Assembly: GCF_003966915.1 (NCBI RefSeq)
Contig: NZ_AP018150.1
Location: 1,736,001-1,800,000, forward strand
Source of the DNA: Mycoavidus cysteinexigens
Lineage (GTDB): Bacteria; Pseudomonadota; Gammaproteobacteria; Burkholderiales; Burkholderiaceae
Direction: 5' to 3'
Length of the DNA stretch: 64,000 nt
Part shown: positions 35,604 through 42,812 of the stretch, piece by piece
Position numbering within the stretch: the first letter of the stretch is position 1
Layout of the letters: each line of letters starts with the position of its first letter
Translations under genes and position numbers: made by a program
Notes under the pieces: model-generated
What the model saw: only the letters and a program-made list of their open reading frames with translations
Databases searched by the model: none
Told to the model about the DNA's origin: nothing

Positions 35604-35921
35604 ATGCATTTGATCCCCGTTGATTCCGCCCCGTATCAAGAAATGACGATTGCGTTTAAAGGGCATGCGTTGCGCTTAACCCTACGCTACAACAGTCTTG
35701 CCGATTATTGGGCGCTAGATGTTTTTGATTTAAAGCGGGATCGCTATACCGCCCAAGGGCTGCCGCTGGTTGTTGGTGTCCCTCTTTTATGGCGCAGACC
35801 TGTTGAGTATTGCTTCATTCTCAGCGATGAAAGCGGTATTGGCCTCGATCCAGTCGGTGGGGACGATTTAGGCCAGCGCTGTTTCCTGTATATCGTTGAT
35901 AAAGCGCAGATTCATTTATGA
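35604..35921 (+). CDS. Baseplate plug protein (Pam3 gp18-like)
   Basis: 105 aa with YQEMTIAFKGHALRLTLRYN, WALDVFDLKRDRYTAQGLPL and a final FLYIVDKAQIHL. This matches the small plug protein of cyanophage Pam3-type baseplates. Sits between the Dit-like and hub genes as in that phage. Identification from memory. Confidence 0.72.
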   Translation: MHLIPVDSAPYQEMTIAFKGHALRLTLRYNSLADYWALDVFDLKRDRYTAQGLPLVVGVPLLWRRPVEYCFILSDESGIGLDPVGGDDLGQRCFLYIVDKAQIHL

Positions 35922-36748
35922 AACAATTTGGCCGACGCTATCAGTTGGCGCTGGGCAATCCACACGATGGCGTACTGATCGATGCGCTGCGCGTCTCCTT
36001 TGACCTCTGTAAAACCATTGACGCTAAGCCCAATCCGGCTCAAATCTGCATTTGGAATCTGAATCGCACACATCTCAATCAGCTCTTGAGCGGCAGGTTT
36101 AAACGGATCGCCTTATCTGTGGGCTATGCAGAGCTGCGCTTACTCTATACCGGCGACATCCTCAAAGCTACGCTACAGCGCGATGGACTCGATTCGATTC
36201 TGGTGCTGGAGTGCGCTGATGGTGACACCGATTATCGGACTGCGCGTGTCTCGCTCACCCTCAAAGCAGGCACCTCGGATGGGCAAGCCATTCAGCAGCT
36301 TGCACAATCATTGGATCAAACCCAACTTGGTACCGTGGCTCACGGTCGGCTGAATAGCCTGCCTCGTGGGCGCGTCTTTTGCGGCAATACCCGCGATGCA
36401 CTGCATCAAATCGCTCAGGCCAATCAGGCCGACTGGTCAATTCAGGATGGCGAATTAATGATGCTGCCGGCCCAGCAGGTATTAGCGGATGAAGCTGTTT
36501 TGATTTCTCAAGACACCGGCATGATCGGCGCACCTGAAGCCAGCGAAGACGGGCTGATCGTCACCGCTTTACTGAATCCCGCCATCCGTATCGGCAGCTT
36601 AGTGCGCGTGCACTCCGTCACTGAATCATTCAATGGCAATTATAAAGTCGTCAGCGTCTCGCATTGCGGTGATACCTATGGCGATGAATGGCTCACCACA
36701 ATAACGGCTGTAGGCGGAGCCTTTACGCCCATTAAGGATAAATCATGA
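35918..36748 (+). CDS. Baseplate hub protein (gp27-like)
   Basis: 276 aa. Starts FGRRYQLALGNPHDGVLIDA, has IWNLNRTHLNQLLSGRFKRI and TDYRTARVSLTLKAGTSDGQ, characteristic of the phage hub family (gp27/late-control D-like). Forms the central trimer that binds the spike encoded next. ATGA overlaps on both sides. Confidence 0.8.
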   Translation: MKQFGRRYQLALGNPHDGVLIDALRVSFDLCKTIDAKPNPAQICIWNLNRTHLNQLLSGRFKRIALSVGYAELRLLYTGDILKATLQRDGLDSILVLECADGDTDYRTARVSLTLKAGTSDGQAIQQLAQSLDQTQLGTVAHGRLNSLPRGRVFCGNTRDALHQIAQANQADWSIQDGELMMLPAQQVLADEAVLISQDTGMIGAPEASEDGLIVTALLNPAIRIGSLVRVHSVTESFNGNYKVVSVSHCGDTYGDEWLTTITAVGGAFTPIKDKS

Positions 36749-37446
36749 AATGGCATACCCCTTCCTTGGATGCTGCGATTGAAGCCAGCATCACCGCTGC
36801 CCTCAAAAAGCTGCATGTCGCCTTGCCGGGTCGAATTGTGAGTTTTGATCCCAGCACGCAAACCGCTTCCGTGCAGCCCTTGATCGAGCAGATTTTACAG
36901 AACGAGCAAGCCGCGCCTCTGCCTATGCTCACCGATGTGCCGGTGCACTTTCCCCGTGGCGGAGCCTTTGTACTCACCTTTCCCGTGGCGCCAGGCGACG
37001 AATGCTTAATACTCTTTGCTGAACGCTGTATTGATGGCTGGTTTGCCAGTGGGCAATCGAGCATTCCGCTGGATTATCGCCTGCATGATCTATCCGATGG
37101 CTTTGCTTTAGTCGGATTTTCTTCTTTACCTCGCGCCATTCCAGAGTATGCAACGGATGCGGTAATGATGCGCACGCTCGATGGCAGCGCTTACTTTAAA
37201 TTGGATCAGGCGGGGCATATGACGATCAAAGGCACCCAATTGACGATCCAATGCCCCGTCGTCGTTGAACAGCTTTTAACCTACCAAGCCGGCTTAAGCG
37301 GTACCGGCAGCGCAGAAACTGGCACGACCATTACAGGCAATATCTCGCATAGCGGCGGTGAATTGAGTTCCAATGGCGTGACGCTGCATGCTCACCGGCA
37401 TAGCGGAGTTAAAGCCGGCGGAGATTGCTCAGGTGGCCCACAATGA
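36745..37446 (+). CDS. Membrane-puncturing spike (Gp138 family)
   Basis: 233 aa. An N-terminal OB-fold Gp138 domain (LPGRIVSFDPSTQTASVQPL, LTDVPVHFPRGGAFVLTFPV, GDECLILFAERCIDGWF) is followed by a beta-helix-like region. The terminal LHAHRHSGVKAGG probably binds iron at the tip, as in gp5.4/P2 V-type spikes. Confidence 0.87.
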   Translation: MKWHTPSLDAAIEASITAALKKLHVALPGRIVSFDPSTQTASVQPLIEQILQNEQAAPLPMLTDVPVHFPRGGAFVLTFPVAPGDECLILFAERCIDGWFASGQSSIPLDYRLHDLSDGFALVGFSSLPRAIPEYATDAVMMRTLDGSAYFKLDQAGHMTIKGTQLTIQCPVVVEQLLTYQAGLSGTGSAETGTTITGNISHSGGELSSNGVTLHAHRHSGVKAGGDCSGGPQ

Positions 37447-37790
37447 AAGTGCGGCGGCTCGATGCGAACCATGACTGGACCTTTGGACAAGGACGCGCCA
37501 ATTATGCAACCCTCGCTGAATCGGTCGCCCAGCGCGTCAAATCTCGCTTATTGTCGTTTCAGGGTGATTGGTTTTTGGATCTAGAGCACGGCTTACCTTG
37601 GCTGCCCACCTTTGAGCGGCCTGCGGATTTGCGGAAGATTGAACACCTTGTGAAACGCACGATTTTACACACGCACGGGGTGCGCGAGCTTCTGAATTTA
37701 GAGTTGGCATGGGACGCCAGCACTCGCCGTCTAACGATGACTGCCCAGCTTAAAGATCACGATGATCAATTGATCGACATCACGAATTAG
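37443..37790 (+). CDS. Baseplate wedge protein (gp25-like)
   Basis: 115 aa, gp25/W-like lysozyme-fold wedge subunit without catalytic role: WTFGQGRANYATLAESVAQR, FQGDWFLDLEHGLPWLPTFE. Start at 37443 forms an ATGA overlap with the spike gene. A terminator-like hairpin follows. Confidence 0.83.
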   Translation: MKVRRLDANHDWTFGQGRANYATLAESVAQRVKSRLLSFQGDWFLDLEHGLPWLPTFERPADLRKIEHLVKRTILHTHGVRELLNLELAWDASTRRLTMTAQLKDHDDQLIDITN

Positions 37791-37805
37791 ATTTCCCCAA
37801 AAAAG

Positions 37806-37846
37806 GAAAAAACCTCGAACTGTTAGCTGCAGTCGGTTTTTTTTGT
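37806..37846 (+). terminator. Probable terminator after the wedge gene
   Basis: An imperfect stem (AAAACC and ACTG pairing with CAGT and GGTTTT) around TTAGCTG, followed by eight T. It could attenuate transcription into baseplate J, or be read through by late antitermination. Confidence 0.55.
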
Positions 37847-37878
37847 TTCTACCCCTCGCACTTATTTATAGGATATGC

Positions 37879-38037
37879 ATGGAAACTGTCACTGTCACAT
37901 TTACCCCTACCGAGTTCCATAAAACCCTATGGCATATCGCCGCAAAGATATGGATTTGCATGATTATCTGGCGTTTGCCTGAGCTGATTAAGGCGGTGTG
38001 CTCCGTCGCGTGTACATACATTCACGCAACACACTAG
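37879..38037 (+). CDS. Possible 52-aa protein
   Basis: A short frame from ATG at 37879, ending one base before the baseplate J start. It encodes a hydrophobic, Trp/Ile/Cys-rich peptide (LWHIAAKIWICMIIWRLPEL) with one membrane-like stretch. No RBS of note and no family; it may be a spacer between the terminator and the J gene. Included with low confidence. Confidence 0.3.
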   Translation: METVTVTFTPTEFHKTLWHIAAKIWICMIIWRLPELIKAVCSVACTYIHATH

Positions 38038-39183
38038 ATGGCTCAACTGACTGAACAAGGCTTCATCATTGAGCGATTGGATGCCAACCTCGCTCAGCTC
38101 GATGCAGGCTTTAGAGCTATTTACGGCGCGGACATCAATACCGAGCCAGATAGTCCTGATGGACAACTCATTGGCCTCATCGCCCAAATTAAAACCGATC
38201 TGGAAGAACTCGCTGAATCCATTTATAAAGCACTCGATCCTGAAGCTGCCAGTGGTGTTTGGCTTGAACAGCGCGTCGCCTATGCCGGACTCACGCGCAG
38301 ACAAGCGCGCTATAGCTATCTACGCCATACGGTTTTGACCGGCACGCCCAGCACGTTGATTCCGGCTGGCGCAGTCCTCACCGATCCGCATCATCGACGG
38401 TGGGTTGTCGTAGCCAATACCACGCTGAATGAAAATGGCTCGGCGCACGCTGATTTAAGAAGTGAAACGCTCGGTGCCTTTCCTCTGCCGGCCCACACCG
38501 AACTCACCCTAGAAACGCTCTTTTTAGGCTGGCGCTCCGCTCAAAGCAGCCAAGCCGCAGAAGTCGGAGAAGAGGAAGAAACCGATGCCGAGCTGCGACG
38601 CCGGTTCTTTATTAGCCGTGCAAAAGCGGCTCAAAACTCCGTCGATGGGATGATCGTTAAGCTCTTACAGCTCGCCGATGTCCGGCAAGCCGTCTGTTTA
38701 GAAAATGACAGCAATCGAACCGATGCAAACGATGTTCCTGCGCACAGCCTTAATATTATTGTAGAAGGCGGCTCAGATGCCGAGATTGCTCAGGTGATCT
38801 TTGAGAATAAAACCGCTGGCACAGGGCTACGCGGCGCAGTGCAAACGCACATTCTCGACAACACAGGTATGACGCGCTCAATCCGCTTTGATCGACCCGC
38901 GGTCGTCGACTGCGCTGCTTACCTCGAAGTGCGCCGTAATGCCCATTTTACGGCGGTCGACGTTGAAGCGATTAAAGCCACACTAACCAGAACCGCGTTC
39001 AGCATGGGCGAAACGGTACTGCTCTCGCGCTTATACAGCCCTATCAATACCGTACAAGGGTTTTGGGTGGAAACACTCAACATTGGTCGACGCGGCACAC
39101 CCCTCGCCGCCAGTAATATTGAAATCGGCGTGCGCGAAATGGCCCGCTTTGCGGCTAACGATATTGAAGTCGTCGTGCTCTAA
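38038..39183 (+). CDS. Baseplate J-like protein
   Basis: 381 aa. Baseplate_J features: ADINTEPDSPDGQLIGLIAQ, LDPEAASGVWLEQRVAYAGL, TLIPAGAVLTD and the EETDAELRRRFFISRAKAAQ segment followed by NSVDGM. Forms the baseplate periphery with the wedge and tail protein I. Confidence 0.93.
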   Translation: MAQLTEQGFIIERLDANLAQLDAGFRAIYGADINTEPDSPDGQLIGLIAQIKTDLEELAESIYKALDPEAASGVWLEQRVAYAGLTRRQARYSYLRHTVLTGTPSTLIPAGAVLTDPHHRRWVVVANTTLNENGSAHADLRSETLGAFPLPAHTELTLETLFLGWRSAQSSQAAEVGEEEETDAELRRRFFISRAKAAQNSVDGMIVKLLQLADVRQAVCLENDSNRTDANDVPAHSLNIIVEGGSDAEIAQVIFENKTAGTGLRGAVQTHILDNTGMTRSIRFDRPAVVDCAAYLEVRRNAHFTAVDVEAIKATLTRTAFSMGETVLLSRLYSPINTVQGFWVETLNIGRRGTPLAASNIEIGVREMARFAANDIEVVVL

Positions 39184-39195
39184 AAATCACACACC

Positions 39196-39849
39196 ATGTC
39201 TTATGAATCACTGCTTATCTGGCAGTATAAGGGCAAGCCCAAAGCACGCGCCACCGCACAACTGATTGATCACTATTTTAGTGACACATGGCAGGGTCTC
39301 GCCGATCTACCCAATGCCCTCCATATTGAGATCGCTTCAGGCAAAAACCTAGACCTAGTGGGCCAACATGTCGGGCAATCCCGTGTCTTGTCAGGTCTGG
39401 CCCCTCGCAGTTTGTTCGGTTTTGAGCGCGCACCAGGCGCTCAAGGTTTGAGTCGAACCGGTTTAGGCGGCGGCAAATGGTATCGTAAGGGCGATGTCAT
39501 TACCGATTCCGTCGTGCTCGATGACGATGATTTTCGCTTTCTCATCAAATGCCGCATCGCCAAAAACCATATGACGGGCACCCTCCCTGACATTACACAC
39601 GCGCTGGATTTTATCTTTGGCGGGCAAGCCAGTGTCTATGATCAGTTCGACATGAGTTTCACCGTCACCATTCGCAGCGATCAAATCACCGCCTTTAAAC
39701 GCTATGCAATTCAGACGCTCGATATTCTGCCCCGACCCGCAGGCGTCAACGTCAACTATGTCGTTTTAGCCAACATTACCGCTTTCGGATTCGCCAACTC
39801 ACCTGGCGCATTCGCTTTTAACCATGGAAAATTTGCGAGGTATTTATGA
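39196..39849 (+). CDS. DUF2612 tail protein (tail protein I analogue)
   Basis: 217 aa. DUF2612 pattern: WQGLADLPNALHIEIASGKN, LDLVGQHVGQSR and DDDFRFLIKCRIAKNHMTGT, then LDILPRPAGVNVNYV. Connects baseplate J to the tail fibre; it precedes the fibre gene as expected. Confidence 0.85.
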   Translation: MSYESLLIWQYKGKPKARATAQLIDHYFSDTWQGLADLPNALHIEIASGKNLDLVGQHVGQSRVLSGLAPRSLFGFERAPGAQGLSRTGLGGGKWYRKGDVITDSVVLDDDDFRFLIKCRIAKNHMTGTLPDITHALDFIFGGQASVYDQFDMSFTVTIRSDQITAFKRYAIQTLDILPRPAGVNVNYVVLANITAFGFANSPGAFAFNHGKFARYL

Positions 39850-40835
39850 CTCTTTATGCACGTCCTGATGAACACGTCTTTGCTCAGGGTGCGCGCCCTG
39901 GAGAAGTTCAACCCTTTCCCGATCTTTCCAGAGGGTGGGGCGTTGCCTTTGACCAGACTGGCGGCATCCCACCGATGGAATGGTTTAATTTTATTGGCAA
40001 ACGCGCTGATGAAGCCATTCGCTATCTGATGCAACGCGGCTTGCCCGAATGGTCTGAGACAGAAGACTATCCTGAAGGCAGTTATATTCAATATTCTGGT
40101 AAAACCTATCGCGCCAAAGTAGCGAATAAGGGTAAAACGCCTTCAACTCATTTAGCCGAATGGGAAGAATGGGGTCTTACGCGTGAAGCGCTCAATGCGC
40201 ACTTTCACCCCAAAGATGGGGAGTTGGCTTGGTCCAAAATCACCAAAACGCCAACAACATTAGACGGTTACGGTATTACCAATGCCGCTACGGCTCAAGA
40301 TGTGGAACACCGCTTCTCCGAAATCCATCAGCGCTTTCATCCTAAAAATGGTCCATTGCCTTGGGCAAAAATTTCTGACAAACCCACAACGCTCAGCGGA
40401 TACGGCATTACAGATGCTGCGCCCATTGCGAACCCCGCTTTCTCCGGACAGCCTACCGCACCCACTCCGTCAGCTCAAGACAGGAGTACCCGTATCGCTA
40501 CCACCGCTTCCACCTGGGCCACCCTTCTTAGCCTGTTTACTGGACCTGACCGACAATCCTTTCAAGGCAACGGGTTCCAGAAACTTCCAGGTGGCCTCAT
40601 TCTCCAATGGGGTTTCACCTCTACCCACGGCAATGGAATGTCTAATGTGATTTTCCCTGTCAAGTTTTCAACGAAATGTCTGGCCATTCATGGCACTCAT
40701 CTCGGCACTGGATGTGCAACCGTCATCGAATATGTCGGGACTCGAACCAATATCGGCGCCACATTGCGCACTCTCGATGAAAATGCCATGACCCGCGCAG
40801 GATGGGGCCTTCATTGGTTTGCTATTGGACATTAA
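39846..40835 (+). CDS. Tail fibre with CBM5/12-like module
   Basis: 329 aa receptor-binding protein. Near residues 75-115 a carbohydrate-binding module 5/12-like segment is seen (EGSYIQYSGKTYRAKVANKG, then WEEWG). Next come two copies of a fibre repeat (WSKITKTPTTLDGYGITNAA and WAKISDKPTTLSGYGITDAA). The C-terminal domain (GFQKLPGGLILQWGFTSTHG) is of the Gp53-like fibre type. Determines host range. Confidence 0.85.
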   Translation: MTLYARPDEHVFAQGARPGEVQPFPDLSRGWGVAFDQTGGIPPMEWFNFIGKRADEAIRYLMQRGLPEWSETEDYPEGSYIQYSGKTYRAKVANKGKTPSTHLAEWEEWGLTREALNAHFHPKDGELAWSKITKTPTTLDGYGITNAATAQDVEHRFSEIHQRFHPKNGPLPWAKISDKPTTLSGYGITDAAPIANPAFSGQPTAPTPSAQDRSTRIATTASTWATLLSLFTGPDRQSFQGNGFQKLPGGLILQWGFTSTHGNGMSNVIFPVKFSTKCLAIHGTHLGTGCATVIEYVGTRTNIGATLRTLDENAMTRAGWGLHWFAIGH

Positions 40836-40887
40836 TTTGCCCTCTCATGTCTATTCTTCTGTTTTCTATTTAAACCCACTTCATCGT

Positions 40888-41307
40888 ATGACTTTTTATT
40901 ATTCAAAATCAGAACCCGGATTTTACTGCGTCGGGATACATGGCGATAACATCCCTAAAGATGCTGTCTCTATTACTCAAGAAGAGCACACCGCATTGCT
41001 CAATGCCCAATCCAAAGGTAAATGGATCCAGTCTAATGAGAACGGCTACCCAGTGGCTGTTGACCCGCCTCCACTTACCCCTGAGGAGTGGGCCGACATT
41101 AATTTACGCTGTCGACAGGCTCGGTTGAGTCAAGCGGCTTTAAAAGTCGCTCCTTTACAAGATGCCGTAGACCTCAACATCGCCACGGATGACGAAAAAC
41201 AGCTTCTCAAAGAATGGAAACTTTATCGAGTTGCTCTCAACCGCATTGAGCAGCACTCTAGCCTTTCCGCCGAGATCGAATGGCCTAAACCGCCTGATGA
41301 GAATTGA
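40888..41307 (+). CDS. Tail fibre assembly chaperone
   Basis: 139 aa, Caudo_TAP/gp38-like: FYYSKSEPGFYCVGIHGDNI, GKWIQSNENGYPVAVDPPPL and EWKLYRVALNRIEQHSSLSA. The start at 40888 matches the family N-terminus. Located directly after its fibre and followed by a terminator. Confidence 0.88.
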   Translation: MTFYYSKSEPGFYCVGIHGDNIPKDAVSITQEEHTALLNAQSKGKWIQSNENGYPVAVDPPPLTPEEWADINLRCRQARLSQAALKVAPLQDAVDLNIATDDEKQLLKEWKLYRVALNRIEQHSSLSAEIEWPKPPDEN

Positions 41308-41325
41308 ACCCATTGATATTGTGTC

Positions 41326-41350
41326 GACCGCCTTAGAGCGGTCTTTTTTT
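41326..41350 (+). terminator. Rho-independent terminator after the fibre assembly gene
   Basis: Perfect stem GACCGC (41326-41331)/GCGGTC (41338-41343), loop CTTAGA, then seven T. Separates the tail and lysis genes. Confidence 0.85.
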
Positions 41351-41369
41351 CGTCTACACACCTCTATAT

Positions 41370-41795
41370 ATGACCGACACCTTTGACAGGGCCACACTCG
41401 TTTCAGAGCTTAAACGCGATGAAGGCGAGCGCTTGAAACCCTACTTCGATACCGTCGGCAAAATCACCATCGGCGTCGGGCGCAATTTGACGGATGGGGG
41501 CATCTCTCAAAGCGAATCCGAGATCCTTTTGCATAACGATATTGCACGAACGCTTAGATGGCTGGATCGGAATTTACCCTGGTGGCGCACGCTAGATACA
41601 GTGCGGCAACGTGTGCTCATCCATATGGCCTTTAACCTGGGCGGCAATCTTCTGACCTTTGTTCATACTCTAGATGCCATGCAACGCAACGACTACGCAG
41701 CCGCGGCTAACGGCATGCTCGCATCCAAATGGGCGAATCAGGTCGGCCAACGAGCACGGCGCCTAGCTAATATGATGCGCACCGGAAAAATTTAA
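41370..41795 (+). CDS. Endolysin, GH24 T4-type lysozyme
   Basis: 141 aa muramidase. The catalytic triad of T4 lysozyme is visible: Glu18 (RDEGERLKPY), Asp27 (YFDTVG) and Thr33 (ITIGVGR). VLIHMAFNLGGN matches the C-terminal lobe. No signal-anchor segment, so it depends on the holin encoded next. Confidence 0.92.
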   Translation: MTDTFDRATLVSELKRDEGERLKPYFDTVGKITIGVGRNLTDGGISQSESEILLHNDIARTLRWLDRNLPWWRTLDTVRQRVLIHMAFNLGGNLLTFVHTLDAMQRNDYAAAANGMLASKWANQVGQRARRLANMMRTGKI

Positions 41796-41811
41796 CTCTC
41801 AACATCAAAAA

Positions 41812-42102
41812 ATGAATCTTCACGAACATGACCGAATGCTTGCCATATTGGCTGCGATGGGTGCTGTGCTTGGGATTGGTAAATTGCTCAATGGCGGCGA
41901 GAAAATTACCGCTCGGCTGATTATCGGGCGCATGATTGTGGGTGCGGGCTTAAGCGTCGCCGCCAGCTCCACCCTCATGCTTCTGCCTGAACTTTCTCCG
42001 ATCGCTGTCACAGGCCTCGGCGCAGCACTCGGCATTCTCGGCCAGTCCTATTTGGAAATGGCTGTACAACGCTGGTTTGGGAAACGCTCAAATGCTAACT
42101 AA
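41812..42102 (+). CDS. Holin
   Basis: 96 aa with three probable membrane helices (MLAILAAMGAVLGIGKLL, LIIGRMIVGAGLSVAASS, IAVTGLGAALGILGQSYLEM) and a charged C-terminus. Resembles class I holins of P2/HP1-type phages. Overlaps the Rz start by 11 bp. Confidence 0.82.
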   Translation: MNLHEHDRMLAILAAMGAVLGIGKLLNGGEKITARLIIGRMIVGAGLSVAASSTLMLLPELSPIAVTGLGAALGILGQSYLEMAVQRWFGKRSNAN

Positions 42103-42616
42103 TTGGCTTGCCGGTCCGTCGCGCCTATTGTGCGTCGCAGCAACCGCTTTCAGTTTTGGCGTAGGGTGCGCGGGTTTTTTGTATTACAACCCACGCATTC
42201 AGAAAGAACGCTCAGCGCTAGTGCACTATAAAGCTCAACTCACCATGGCCCAAGCTCAATTGATTGAAGCCCAAACCAAAGTCATCATCCAAACCGAAAT
42301 TCAATACCGCGACCGCATCAAAATCGTCAAAGAAAAAGGCGACACGATTATTAAGGAAGTGCCCATCTATGTTAATCAAGCTGATACTGACCATTTCGGC
42401 GTTAACGTTGGCTTCGTGCGCCACCACAACGCAGCCTTTGCCAACGAGTCTGCCGGACCTGCCGCCCACTTTGACCGAGAACCCGCCGGAATTTCGCTTG
42501 CTGAGATTGCCGAAGTCAACGCTTTTAACGCCAACGTCTGCTGGCAATGGCGGGAACAAGCGCTTAGATTAAGAGCATTTTACCGGCAGTTACAGCATAT
42601 ACACTCTATGCCATAA
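42092..42616 (+). CDS. Rz: Rz-like inner-membrane spanin
   Basis: 174 aa. An N-terminal signal anchor (LLCVAATAFSFGVGCAGFLY) precedes a periplasmic coiled coil (QLTMAQAQLIEAQTKVIIQT, RIKIVKEKGDTIIKEVPIYV) and the C-terminus REQALRLRAFYRQLQHIHSM. Works with the embedded Rz1 lipoprotein to fuse inner and outer membranes at lysis. Its last 37 codons recur in the remnant at 3980-4091. Confidence 0.85.
   Translation: MLTNWLAGPSRLLCVAATAFSFGVGCAGFLYYNPRIQKERSALVHYKAQLTMAQAQLIEAQTKVIIQTEIQYRDRIKIVKEKGDTIIKEVPIYVNQADTDHFGVNVGFVRHHNAAFANESAGPAAHFDREPAGISLAEIAEVNAFNANVCWQWREQALRLRAFYRQLQHIHSMP
42369..42572 (+). CDS. Rz1: Rz1-like outer-membrane spanin lipoprotein, embedded in Rz
   Basis: 67 aa in another frame fully inside Rz: MLIKLILTISALTLASC is a lipoprotein signal with lipobox LASC, followed by a Pro-rich stretch (PLPTSLPDLPPTLTENPPEF). 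Complete nesting and proline richness are Rz1 hallmarks. Confidence 0.83.
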   Translation: MLIKLILTISALTLASCATTTQPLPTSLPDLPPTLTENPPEFRLLRLPKSTLLTPTSAGNGGNKRLD

Positions 42617-42812
42617 CGCGCTATACTGAGATCCAGCGATCCGACCTATTTTTCTATCGGCGATTGAAACTCTACCAGCGAGCCTCACAACGCCTCATAC
42701 TCGGCAATTAGAACCCTGTAGGCAGATCGCTTAGCTCATTACAGCACGCGCTTACGCTCTTCCTTACCTAAACGCTCCTGCTCTGTACCAGCATAACTTG
42801 CGCTTATCAAAT
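42617..42812. other. Intergenic tail-to-tail region after Rz
   Basis: Shares blocks with 4180-4335 downstream of the Rz remnant. No gene. Marks the junction between the virion genes and the cargo gene. Confidence 0.5.
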
